Origin: DATDTB01 sp035291025
GTDB taxonomy: Archaea; Iainarchaeota; Iainarchaeia; JAFGOX01; DATDTB01
Length of the DNA stretch: 18,083 nucleotides
Direction: 5' to 3'
Assembly: GCA_035291025.1 (NCBI GenBank)
Contig: DATDTB010000081.1
Coordinates: 1 to 18,083 of the forward strand
The translations under genes were made by a program, and so were the position numbers. The notes under the pieces are model-generated. The model worked only from the letters and a program-made list of their open reading frames with translations. It was not told the origin of the DNA and did no database searches. Below, piece by piece: positions 6,347 through 13,487 of this stretch (the stretch's first letter is position 1; every line of letters begins with the position of its first letter).

Positions 6347-7507
6347 ATGACTGAAGGCAGGAAGACAAGAACGGAGAAAGGAATGCTGAACGGCGTTGCC
6401 TTGATTGGCATTTTCGCAATACTAGCCATTGCCTTGTTCGTCATAAAGCCCAGCTACGTCGGCCAGTTCTCGAGCGACTACGCCGTGTTTGCCTCGCTTG
6501 AAGTAAGGAAGGACGTCTTGAACGCTTACTACCTCGCAAATGCGGCAATCACGCAGGGGTACTTGAACGTGTTGGCGGAGGACTTCAACAGGGCCGCCAG
6601 CGGCAGGCCCTTGGATGAAAACGAGTTGATAATTTGCTGCAATGACACGAACTACGCCTTGGGCCAAGTACGCGTCGGCAACCCGTTCCCTCTCGCGGGA
6701 GTTGACGTGAACTGCAAGATTCAGACGCCGCCGGACGACCCCGGCACTGCGGAAAACGAGTTTGAAACGCCTGACAGGAACGCTGACAAGAACATTTGGA
6801 CGCAGTTCGACTTGCTTCACAGAATCAATGCAACGAACTGCGACGTGAACACGCGCTTCATCCAAGAATTCACTCCCATTGACGGAGTCGACCCAGGCCT
6901 TTTCGGGCACGACACGAGGCTTTCCTACGTGGACGTCAACGTTGACGTCAACTGCGCGTCTGAAAGCAACATACTGGAGTCGTCGCTGGTCATTACATAC
7001 AACAAGCCATTGCGTTACCAGAAGGTATTGGACTTGAACCTTGTGTTTTCAGGCTTTAGCGATGACCCTGAAAACCCAACAATCAGGGAAGTGGAGAAAA
7101 TTGACGACATTTGCGAGTTGTACAGGGACACATGCACTTGCCCGCGGGAGCCCGGGCCGCCAGTTTGCGAAAACGTATGCGACGACCCGTTGGAAAACAA
7201 CCCGAGTTGCAATTACGTGGGAGGCTGCGGCCAGGGCGACTTTTGCGACGTGCGATGCGTTTACACTGAAAAGGTTTCGTGCAACTTCCTGTTTTACGAC
7301 ACGAACAGCACTTCAACTGCCAAGAGCGGGCTGGACCAAGTGGGAGGGCACCAGGGAAAGAGAATAACGCTGGGGCCTTTAATGAGGTGCAACGCGAGCT
7401 GTGACGACTTAGTGAGCTGCGACAACGACACTGACCCGGACACTGGGGAAACGGAGTGCTGCAACTGCCCGGACGGAGTCGATCCGAATTTCTGCGTCCC
7501 AATTTAG
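6347..7507 (+). CDS. Cys-rich membrane-anchored extracellular protein, last gene of the pilin set
   Basis: A 386-residue protein with one N-terminal membrane helix (about residues 14-34) after a basic leader. It lacks the Gln/Glu class III signal of its neighbours. The rest is acidic and contains about 22 cysteines, concentrated in the last 140 residues (for example CTCPREPGPPVCENVC and CCNCPDG). Near the C-terminus DNDTDPDTGETE has the spacing of a calcium-binding loop (acidic at 1, 3, 5, 7 and Glu at 12). The ATG at 6347 is preferred because GTGAT lies six bases upstream; a TTG at 6332 would overlap the previous gene. Similar helix position and operon context suggest a filament-associated adhesin or tip protein. 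No known family was recognised. Confidence 0.7.
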   Translation: MTEGRKTRTEKGMLNGVALIGIFAILAIALFVIKPSYVGQFSSDYAVFASLEVRKDVLNAYYLANAAITQGYLNVLAEDFNRAASGRPLDENELIICCNDTNYALGQVRVGNPFPLAGVDVNCKIQTPPDDPGTAENEFETPDRNADKNIWTQFDLLHRINATNCDVNTRFIQEFTPIDGVDPGLFGHDTRLSYVDVNVDVNCASESNILESSLVITYNKPLRYQKVLDLNLVFSGFSDDPENPTIREVEKIDDICELYRDTCTCPREPGPPVCENVCDDPLENNPSCNYVGGCGQGDFCDVRCVYTEKVSCNFLFYDTNSTSTAKSGLDQVGGHQGKRITLGPLMRCNASCDDLVSCDNDTDPDTGETECCNCPDGVDPNFCVPI

Positions 7508-7510
7508 TTT

Positions 7511-8338
7511 TTAACCAAAGCTTGGCGGCTTAAGCAGTTTTTCCACGCCGCTGCCGTACTGCATTGCCTTCTTGGGCCTGTGTGCAATCTCTTCAGGCAC
7601 GCCTAGCGCGAGCGCCATTTTCCTAAGCGCCCGCTTCCTTAGTGTGTCGCCCTTTCCGTGGATTTTCTGGCTTACCGGGATTGCCATTGCGTGCTTTAGG
7701 AATTCGCTGTCCAGGAACGGGCATCGTATTTCAACTCCAAGTGCTCCGCTCACGATTTTCTCGCGTTCCACGTCGTGTTCTTCAATGTTTTCCAAGTCCT
7801 TCCATAACTCTTCTGTTAATGCGTCGTGGCCGTGTCTTTCAACTAAGCGCGCGTACCTGTGGTACCCTGCAAAGGACTCGTCGGCTCCAGCCGCGTCCAA
7901 CGCAACCTTTAGCCCTAGGTTCCTGGCCCGCTTGCACGCAGCGTAAATCGGTATTGCCAGGGTTGTTTGGAAATCGCTTTGCAGTTTTTTCGGAAGCAAG
8001 TCCTTCACTTCGTTGTAGTATTCCTTCACGTTTTCTCGAGTGAGCGGCACGTGCTCCCACTCCAAGCCCAGCTTTTTTGCAGTTTCCCGCGCTACCTGGG
8101 TGTCTGGCGCGTTTTCCGCTGACGCCGTTATTAGGGTCACGCTTGAGTGCTTTTTTGCCGTAACCGCCAAGGCAGTCGAGTCAACGCCGCCCGAAAACAG
8201 CACTGCGACTTTTCCAGCGCCGTTAACGGCGCGCTTGACTGACTTGGAGAATTCAATGCACAGTTCTTGCGTTCCCAAAAGCTTTCCCTTGTTCCTTAGC
8301 CCGCGCACTTCCTCTTTCCACGCGCTTTTTCCCGCCAT
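7511..8338 (-). CDS. Stand-alone asparagine-synthetase C-terminal (PP-loop) domain protein
   Basis: A 275-residue protein corresponding to the synthetase half of AsnB without the N-terminal glutaminase domain. The ATP-pyrophosphatase loop SGGVDS is at residues 49-54. Further family motifs are DAAGADESFAGYHRY, EIRCPFLDSEFLKHAM, and the C-terminal RPKKAMQYGSG with an upstream KGDTLRKRALR segment. Catalytic elements look intact, so it should adenylate a carboxylate and transfer an amine, possibly from free ammonia or a separate glutaminase; the substrate is not known to be aspartate. The ATG at 8338 is chosen over the TTG at 8347 because a TATA-like box lies 23-32 bases upstream. Its end is three bases from the convergent Cys-rich gene. 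Confidence 0.82.
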   Translation of the reverse strand: MAGKSAWKEEVRGLRNKGKLLGTQELCIEFSKSVKRAVNGAGKVAVLFSGGVDSTALAVTAKKHSSVTLITASAENAPDTQVARETAKKLGLEWEHVPLTRENVKEYYNEVKDLLPKKLQSDFQTTLAIPIYAACKRARNLGLKVALDAAGADESFAGYHRYARLVERHGHDALTEELWKDLENIEEHDVEREKIVSGALGVEIRCPFLDSEFLKHAMAIPVSQKIHGKGDTLRKRALRKMALALGVPEEIAHRPKKAMQYGSGVEKLLKPPSFG

Positions 8339-8360
8339 CAGCTTCAACCACCGGCGCGGT

Positions 8361-8370
8361 GTTTTTAAGC
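8361..8370 (-). promoter_or_regulatory. Candidate TATA box for the asparagine-synthetase-like gene
   Basis: GCTTAAAAAC on the minus strand lies 23-32 bases before the ATG at 8338, the distance expected for a leaderless archaeal transcript. A GGTGG lies nearer the ATG but would be largely outside such a transcript. Confidence 0.45.
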
Positions 8371-8437
8371 ATTTCCAACGCAGTTATGGTTAGCACCAAT
8401 AGGAAGGTCTTTTTCTATCCTAACGGGGCAATCAAGG

Positions 8438-8451
8438 AAAAAAATACAAAT
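8438..8451 (+). promoter_or_regulatory. Candidate TATA element of the 95-residue protein gene
   Basis: An A-rich tract ending in ATACAAAT, about 26 bases before a likely transcription start near 8470. The transcript would have a leader of about 30 bases containing a strong GGAGGG ribosome site (8487-8492), nine bases from the ATG at 8502. The element abuts and partly overlaps the palindrome that begins at 8449. Confidence 0.4.
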
Positions 8452-8479
8452 GCATGCAACGGCTTTCAAGCCATGCATT
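8449..8479. repeat. Nested inverted repeat at promoter/leader
   Basis: Outer arms AATGCATG (8449-8456) and CATGCATT (8472-8479) are perfect reverse complements. An inner hairpin GGCTT-TC-AAGCC (8461-8472) lies between them and shares one base with the right arm. The element sits between the TATA-like tract and the ribosome site of the downstream gene. It could be a repressor operator or an RNA stem in the leader; the sequence alone does not decide. Confidence 0.6.
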
Positions 8480-8501
8480 GTAACACGGAGGGAAAAGTGG
8501 A

Positions 8502-8789
8502 ATGGCAAAATTTGACACCATTAAGGCAGAGGAAATAAAGTACGGGAACAACACGTTCTTGGAAATTGCCCTAAAGAAAGTACAGGGAGAGGACGGGGTT
8601 GAGTCCAAGGTAATCTCGCTTTCAAAGGGCTGGTACCCGCAGAACGCGGAGGACCCGAACACGAAGCGCTTCAAGACCGCCTTTGGCTTTCCGGCAGAAC
8701 GCGAAATCTTGGACAAGTTCGTCGCAGCCTTGCAGCAAATGCAGACCGCGGCAGCGCAGCAGGAAGCAAGCGTTCCGGAAGAAGCCTGA
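8502..8789 (+). CDS. Small conserved-looking protein, function unknown
   Basis: A 95-residue protein starting at an ATG with a strong GGAGGG ribosome site nine bases upstream, the best in the window, which suggests good expression. It appears beta-rich at the start (KYGNNTFLEIALKKV, then SKVISLSKGWY and KRFKTAFGF), followed by a helix (EREILDKFVAALQQMQTAAA) and an acidic tail. The alternation of short strands with aromatic and basic residues and one C-terminal helix recalls small single-stranded nucleic-acid-binding proteins of the PC4 type. That is a weak resemblance without a diagnostic motif. It is monocistronic: own promoter, operator-like palindrome and terminator. No confident family assignment. 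Confidence 0.75.
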   Translation: MAKFDTIKAEEIKYGNNTFLEIALKKVQGEDGVESKVISLSKGWYPQNAEDPNTKRFKTAFGFPAEREILDKFVAALQQMQTAAAQQEASVPEEA

Positions 8790-8804
8790 ACTCGGGCTTT
8801 AACT

Positions 8805-8830
8805 AGGGGCATTTACCCCCTTTCTTTTTT
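8805..8830 (+). terminator. Hairpin plus T-tract terminator
   Basis: AGGGG (8805-8809) pairs with CCCCT (8817-8821) across a seven-base loop and is followed by a long T-rich tract (TTTCTTTTTTTC and onward). It lies 16 bases after the stop of the 95-residue protein gene and separates it from the convergent ABCE1 gene. Confidence 0.65.
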
Positions 8831-8855
8831 TCTTTCTCTTTCGCTTATCTTTTTT

Positions 8856-10619
8856 TCAAGCAGTATAGTAGTACTCGCCGGTCTTTCTTTGCTCCGAGTC
8901 CAACTGCGACCCGGGCTTGTTTGCCCGCGGCCTTCCAGTGTTCTTATCCCTCCGGAAAGTCACGTCCATTGCCTTCAGGAACGCGTTCATTGACTCCCTC
9001 TTGCTCGCAGGCGTGCTTGCATGCCCTTTTTTCCCGGGAATTCCCTCGAACACCAGCATTCGGTTAGAGACAAGGTCCTGGAAAACCAGGTCGTGGTCCA
9101 CCACCAAGGCAACAGCCCCTCGTTCGGCAGTGATTCTTTGAATTGCCCTTCCAACCGCCATCCTTTGCGTGACGTCCAAAAAGGCGGTGGGCTCGTCCAC
9201 TAAGTAAATCCCAGCGTCCTTTGCCAGAGCCAGCGCGACTGAAACTCGTTGCAGTTCCCCACCGCTCAAGTTCTTTACTTGTTTTTCGTAAAGGCGCGAG
9301 ACTTCAAGCGGGCCTTCTATTTCAGTCTTGAACACGTCGTTGTTTATTTCCGTTTCTTGGACGAGTTCTCGCACGCTTCCCTCAAAAGAGCTCTCCAAGT
9401 ACTGGGGCTTGTACGAGACCCGGCTTTTTTGCTCGACTTCACAGTTGTCAGGCTTTAAGACGCCGGCGAGCATTTTCACGAAGGTTGTCTTGCCAGTGGC
9501 GTTCGGGCCAAGCACCCCCACCACTTCTCCCTTGAACAAGAACCCTGGCTTTGTTGCCAGTTCAAAACCCTCGAAGCGTTTGGCCATTTCAGGATATTCG
9601 AACAGCTTTTGGGACTCGGTTTCCAAGGCAGCCGGCCTGGTGTCAAACCGTATCTCTGTCTCCCTGATTCTCACGTTTTCGTCCGGCAAGTACCCGTCAA
9701 GGAACTGGTTCACGCCGACTCCGACGGCTTTAGTGTTTGAAACGATCCCGAAAACTCCCGGAGCGCCGTAGAGCACTTGCACGTAGTCGCTCAAGTAGTC
9801 CAAGACAGCCAAGTCGTGTTCTATAACCATTACTTGTTTTCCTGAAAGCGCCAGCTCTCTTAAGGCCTTGGCGACGTTCAGCCTTTGCCTCACGTCCAGG
9901 AAGGACGCGGGCTCGTCGTACAAGTACAAATCCGCTTCACGCGAGCTAGCGGCCGCGATCGCCAGCCTTTGGAGCTCGCCGCCCGAGAGTTCCGAGACGT
10001 CGTTTTCAACGCAGTTCTGCAGTTCAAGGAACTCAATGTATTTCCCGGCAACGCCTCTTTCGTCCGCTTTTTTCAGCAAGTCTCCCGCAGTGCCTTTCAC
10101 CGCCTTTGGAATCCTGTCAACTTCCTGCGGTTTTAATGAAACCTTCAGCTTCTTGGAAGAAAGCTGTTCAAAGAAGCCTTGTATTTCCTTTCCCTTGAAG
10201 TGTTCAATGACCCTCTTCCAGTCGCTGCCCTTCTTCCAGTCCCCCAGGTTTGGAACCAGCTCTCCGGCAATCAACTTCATCGCCGTAGTCTTCCCGGCGC
10301 CGTTCGAGCCTATTATTCCGACAACGCTTCCCTGCTTTGCGTGCGGCAGCCTGAACAAGCGGAAAGTGTTTTCGCCGAACTGGTACAACGGCGGCTCGTC
10401 CAGCTCTCCAGGAGTGTTGATAATTGAAATCGCGTCAAATGGACATTTTTTAGGGCATATCCCGCAGCCAGTGCACAGTGACTCGGAGATTTTAGCGAAC
10501 TTGTCCTCCCCCAAGACAATGCAGTCCTGGCCCAGCCTGTTCACGGGGCAAAACCGCATGCACTCCAAGGAGCACTTGGAGGAATTGCACTTGTCCTGGT
10601 AAACAACAGCCACTCTCAT
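8856..10619 (-). CDS. ABCE1 / RLI ribosome-recycling ATPase
   Basis: A 587-residue soluble twin-ATPase that, in archaea and eukaryotes, splits ribosomes after termination. The N-terminal Fe-S domain has the expected eight cysteines (about 11, 16, 20, 24 and 49, 52, 55, 59) for two [4Fe-4S] clusters. The first nucleotide-binding domain has Walker A GSNGAGKTT (104-112), signature LSGGELQRLAIA and Walker B LYLYDEP. The second has GPNATGKTT, LSGGELQRVSVA and YLVDEP. The C-terminus ends in the family pattern GRPRANKPGSQLD and GEYYYTA. Length is normal for the family and no key residue is missing. It is transcribed alone, divergently from the surface-protein gene at 10766. Confidence 0.97.
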   Translation of the reverse strand: MRVAVVYQDKCNSSKCSLECMRFCPVNRLGQDCIVLGEDKFAKISESLCTGCGICPKKCPFDAISIINTPGELDEPPLYQFGENTFRLFRLPHAKQGSVVGIIGSNGAGKTTAMKLIAGELVPNLGDWKKGSDWKRVIEHFKGKEIQGFFEQLSSKKLKVSLKPQEVDRIPKAVKGTAGDLLKKADERGVAGKYIEFLELQNCVENDVSELSGGELQRLAIAAASSREADLYLYDEPASFLDVRQRLNVAKALRELALSGKQVMVIEHDLAVLDYLSDYVQVLYGAPGVFGIVSNTKAVGVGVNQFLDGYLPDENVRIRETEIRFDTRPAALETESQKLFEYPEMAKRFEGFELATKPGFLFKGEVVGVLGPNATGKTTFVKMLAGVLKPDNCEVEQKSRVSYKPQYLESSFEGSVRELVQETEINNDVFKTEIEGPLEVSRLYEKQVKNLSGGELQRVSVALALAKDAGIYLVDEPTAFLDVTQRMAVGRAIQRITAERGAVALVVDHDLVFQDLVSNRMLVFEGIPGKKGHASTPASKRESMNAFLKAMDVTFRRDKNTGRPRANKPGSQLDSEQRKTGEYYYTA

Positions 10620-10765
10620 TTTTTTCCCACAACGCTTAAAGCCTTTGACTCAATTACGCGCAATGATTTTATAACGCTATTTTCAGTCCAGGCAAGCGTT
10701 TTAAAGACTTGCAAGCCTTTTACTAGTAATCACTTTAATTTCTTTTACTTCTTTTCGTGGTTTGA
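10620..10765. promoter_or_regulatory. Divergent promoter region between ABCE1 and the duplicated-domain protein
   Basis: This gene-free gap of 146 bases is AT-rich and contains two TATA-like boxes. ATTTTATAA at 10666-10674, read on the minus strand as TTATAAAAT, could drive ABCE1 with a leader of about 25 bases. TTTTAAAG near 10699-10706 could drive the plus-strand gene with a start near 10730. The latter box is flanked by a short inverted repeat, GCAAG (10692-10696) and CTTGC (10708-10712), a possible operator. No small ORF or RNA gene was seen here. Confidence 0.45.
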
Positions 10766-11620
10766 TTGACAGGAAAGCATCCAGCTCCGCCTGAAAGCAG
10801 TGCGGGAAAGCCAAACCCCACATTTTCTTGGGCAGCCCTTGCCGTAGTTGTTGCCGCGCTTGCCATTGGCTGGCTTGCTGGTTCTTTTTACAGCCCTGGC
10901 AGCGATGCCAGCGCCTTGAACGCCGCACTCAGGGTTTCCCCCAGCAACCCAATTCCAGGGTCTTTTGTTGACTTGGTTTTCACCTTGACGGAAGACGGAA
11001 AGCCTGCCTCGGGCTTGAGGGAATTCAATGGAGGCGAGCTTCACGTGGCGATTGCCCGGAAAAACCTTTCCTCTTTGGAAGTCGAGTTCGCCGAACCCGA
11101 CCCCGACGTTCGAGGCGTGTACAGGCTAAAGCACGCCTTCCCTGAAACAGGGTTGTTTTTCGTTTGGGTGCAGTTCGAGAACCGCGGAAAAACCGGGACA
11201 AAACGTTTCGAGGTGCAGATAGGCAATGAGCCAGTGGAGTCTTACGACTTTGAGAGAAACTTCACCATCGCCAAGGTGTTTGAAAACCGTTACCTTGTGA
11301 CCCTAATGCCCCGCGGAGAGCTAGCCAATGGCTCCAAAGTCACGTTAAACGCGCACGTGGAGGACTTGCACTTGATCAGGCCAGCAAACGACTTAACCCC
11401 GTTGAACGGGAGCGGAATGCACGCGTTCGTTGTGGCAGAGGACGCTAGTTCTTTTGCGCACCTCATCCCTGAATCTGAAGCTAAGGAAAGCGAGCTGGCA
11501 ACCGGCCCGGATGTTGAGTTTTCCTACGCCTTTCCCAAGAAAGGCGTTTTCAACGTCTGGCTGCAGTTCAAGCACTCCGGCAAGGTCGTCACTTCCAACT
11601 TTCAGTTGAATGTTTCCTGA
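10766..11620 (+). CDS. Membrane-anchored protein with duplicated beta-sandwich domain
   Basis: A 284-residue protein: Pro/Ser-rich N-terminus, one membrane helix (about residues 20-42), then two homologous domains of roughly 105-115 residues. Each has the order Pro-rich strand, LVFTLTEDGKP-like strand (NAHVEDLHLIRP in copy 2), a central strand with His (GGELHVAIARKNLSS versus GMHAFVVAEDASSF), and a conserved end (HAFPETGLFFVWVQFENRGK versus YAFPKKGVFNVWLQFKHSGK). The second copy resembles extracytoplasmic domains of the form MHxxVVSEDLxxFxHxHP...FPxxGxYxLWxxF seen near metal-handling and surface proteins. The potential metal ligands are incomplete here, so metal binding is uncertain. TTG at 10766 is the only possible start before the helix because a stop lies directly upstream. 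Confidence 0.7.
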   Translation: MTGKHPAPPESSAGKPNPTFSWAALAVVVAALAIGWLAGSFYSPGSDASALNAALRVSPSNPIPGSFVDLVFTLTEDGKPASGLREFNGGELHVAIARKNLSSLEVEFAEPDPDVRGVYRLKHAFPETGLFFVWVQFENRGKTGTKRFEVQIGNEPVESYDFERNFTIAKVFENRYLVTLMPRGELANGSKVTLNAHVEDLHLIRPANDLTPLNGSGMHAFVVAEDASSFAHLIPESEAKESELATGPDVEFSYAFPKKGVFNVWLQFKHSGKVVTSNFQLNVS

Positions 11621-11641
11621 TTTTTTCCCAGGTTTTCTTTT

Positions 11642-12526
11642 ATGGACCTTGAACGCGTTGTACTGGTCAGGCATGGCGAGATTTGGGTAAAGGGGGGGAA
11701 CAGGTTTTTCTTTGAAAGACTGCTTGCCAGGAACTGCGCCAGCGCCCTTTCCCAGGCCAAAGTCAAGGACTTCAAAGTGATGCTGTTGCGCGGCCGCATT
11801 CTCGTCAAGGGCTTTCCGGAAATGCAGTCAGGAACTGCGGTGAGAACCTTGCGGCGCGTTTTCGGCGTTTCCAGCGTCAGCCCGGCAACAGAAGTCGACA
11901 ACGACATTGAGTCTCTCAAGGTGCGCGCTTTGGAGATTGCAGGGGGGGAAAAAGTTAGCTCGAAGAAGTCTTTCAGGATAACAACCAAGAGGCTCACTAA
12001 AACAACGCCGCTGAATTCAAACGAGATAAGCAGGCTCGTAGGCGAGACCGTTTTTGAGTCATTGAAGGCCAAAGTTGACTTGGCTAAGCCGAGAGTCAAC
12101 ATTCAAATAGAAGTCTTCAAGGACAAGGCCTTCTTGTTCACTGAAAAACTCACCGGCGTGGGCGGGCTGCCAGTCGGCTCAAGCGGCAAGGCCGGAGTTG
12201 TGCTCGACTCTTCCAGGGAGTCACTCTTGACCGCGCTCTTGATGCTCAAGCGCGGCTGCACTTTGCTGTGCAACGCATTGAAGGGCAGCGCGGAGAACAG
12301 GAAAGTGCTGGCGTTGTTTGCTCCTGTGGGAGGCGTTGAGTTCGTTGAGTCGCCGGACTTCGAGGAAACGTGCCTGGAAAAAGCATGCAAGGCGCTTGCC
12401 TTTAGTGATTTTTTGCCAAGCGAGGGTGGCAAGGCGGGAAACTTGCTGTTTTTGTACCCGTTGACTGGGTTTAGCGCCGCGAAGGCAAAAAGCGAAGTTA
12501 AGCGCTTTTTGGGCATAGTGGGCTGA
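11642..12526 (+). CDS. ThiI-like THUMP protein with degenerate PP-loop
   Basis: A 294-residue protein. The N-terminal part matches ThiI: VRHGEIWVKGGNRFFFE (ThiI has RYGELxLKGxNRxxFE), a ferredoxin-like region, a THUMP domain (about 60-167) and the GVGGLPVGSSGK linker (172-183). Where active ThiI has SGGxDS, this protein has DSSRES (189-194), although the following LLTALLMLKRG still aligns. The ATP-binding loop is therefore lost, and the C-terminal domain is short compared with ThiI proteins of about 380 residues or more. Cysteines are present (206, 210, 244, 249), but whether any correspond to ThiI catalytic cysteines is unclear. THUMP should still bind the tRNA acceptor region, so a tRNA-binding adaptor role is plausible. 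It overlaps the EamA gene by one base. Confidence 0.78.
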   Translation: MDLERVVLVRHGEIWVKGGNRFFFERLLARNCASALSQAKVKDFKVMLLRGRILVKGFPEMQSGTAVRTLRRVFGVSSVSPATEVDNDIESLKVRALEIAGGEKVSSKKSFRITTKRLTKTTPLNSNEISRLVGETVFESLKAKVDLAKPRVNIQIEVFKDKAFLFTEKLTGVGGLPVGSSGKAGVVLDSSRESLLTALLMLKRGCTLLCNALKGSAENRKVLALFAPVGGVEFVESPDFEETCLEKACKALAFSDFLPSEGGKAGNLLFLYPLTGFSAAKAKSEVKRFLGIVG

Positions 12527-13392
12527 TGGACAAGAAAACCGTCGGGGTGCTGGCAGTGCTGGCAGCCAGCTTGATGTGGGCCGTCGAGCCAGTACTGGCA
12601 AAGCTGTCTTATCAGAATGCTGACTTTTTCCAAACTTCTGCGGTTAGGGCGTTTTTCGTCATGCTCACTGCTTTGGCGTTCGCCATTCTAACAAGGGGCA
12701 GTTTTCAAGTGGAAAACCGCAAGTGGCCCGCCGTTTTTTACGTTGCGCTTGCGGCTACGGTTTTCGCTGACTTGCTGTATTTTTACGCCCTTGTAAGCGT
12801 TCCGGTCTTGAACGCCGTCCTGATAGGCCACTTGCAGCCCGTTTTCGTCGTATTCCTTGGCTTTTTATTTGTGAAAAACGACAAGCTCTCGAAGTTTGAC
12901 TATGCGGGCATCGCCTTAATGCTGTTTGCAGCCGTGCTCGTCACAAGCAAGTCTGTGGAGAACTTGGTGTCTTTCAACATTGGGACGCTTGGAGACTTAA
13001 TGGTTTTTGCCGCCACGTTCGCTTGGGCGACAACGGCAATAGCTGTCAGGAAGCACTTGACTGGCTTGAACTCTGGGGTTTTGACTTTTTACAGGTACTT
13101 GATTGCCTTAATTGTGTTTGTTTTTTACTCTTTTTCCGCAACCCCCATTTTTGTCTCGAACCCGTACCAAGTCTTGGTTGGAGTGGTTGTTGGGGTGGGA
13201 ATGATTTCCTACTATGAGGGACTGAAGAGGCTGAAGGCGGCGCAGGTTTCCTCGCTTGAGCTTGCCTCCCCGTTTTTCGCCGCCGTGCTTGGCTTCTTCG
13301 CATTGGGGGAAGGGATAACCTTGCTTCAGTTGCTTGGCGTGTTGTTGTTGTTTTTTGGGGTCAAGTTCTTGTCAAAGAAGGAACCCGTCTAG
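12526..13392 (+). CDS. EamA-family (DMT superfamily) transporter
   Basis: A 288-residue membrane protein with ten predicted hydrophobic helices arranged as two homologous five-helix halves, the standard EamA layout and length. Characteristic features include the first helix LMWAVEPVLAKL, an early AVRAFFVML helix, and second-half elements such as SLELASPFFAAVLGFFALGEGITLLQLLG, which match the typical end of this family (xLxPvxaxllgxlxLgExlt). It starts at an ATG overlapping the previous stop (TGATG), so it is co-transcribed with the THUMP protein. Substrates of EamA proteins range over amino acids, nucleosides and other metabolites; nothing here identifies it, and a link to tRNA thiolation is only positional. 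Confidence 0.88.
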   Translation: MDKKTVGVLAVLAASLMWAVEPVLAKLSYQNADFFQTSAVRAFFVMLTALAFAILTRGSFQVENRKWPAVFYVALAATVFADLLYFYALVSVPVLNAVLIGHLQPVFVVFLGFLFVKNDKLSKFDYAGIALMLFAAVLVTSKSVENLVSFNIGTLGDLMVFAATFAWATTAIAVRKHLTGLNSGVLTFYRYLIALIVFVFYSFSATPIFVSNPYQVLVGVVVGVGMISYYEGLKRLKAAQVSSLELASPFFAAVLGFFALGEGITLLQLLGVLLLFFGVKFLSKKEPV

Positions 13393-13429
13393 CTTGGAGC
13401 TCCAGCGCGGCTCGGGCCGTAGTGAGCAG

Positions 13430-13437
13430 TTAAAAAC
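13430..13437 (+). promoter_or_regulatory. Candidate TATA box for the sulfur-carrier/NcsA pair
   Basis: TTAAAAAC lies about 25-30 bases before a likely transcription start near 13460, giving a leader of about 28 bases to the GTG at 13488. A ten-base palindrome, TGGAGCTCCA (13395-13404), lies between this box and the EamA stop. Confidence 0.4.
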
Positions 13438-13487
13438 ACTTCAAGTGCTTTGATGTCTGAGGGGAAACCACGGCGTTGGTGTTTATC

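Noticed and set aside
7083..7502. Long minus-strand open frames opposite the Cys-rich gene and many similar ones opposite other genes
   Set aside because: They are antisense shadows with Arg/Ser/Pro-rich composition, no ribosome sites and no recognisable domains.
8386..8537. Plus-strand open frame of about 50 codons beginning MVSTNRKVFFYPNG and running into the 95-residue gene
   Set aside because: It spans the palindrome, the TATA-like tract and the ribosome site of the next gene, has no ribosome site of its own, and the only TATA-like box is about 20 bases upstream and better explained as the minus-strand promoter.
13395..13404. Ten-base palindrome TGGAGCTCCA between EamA and the sulfur carrier
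   Set aside because: Short and without a following T-tract; it could be chance, so it is only mentioned with the promoter.
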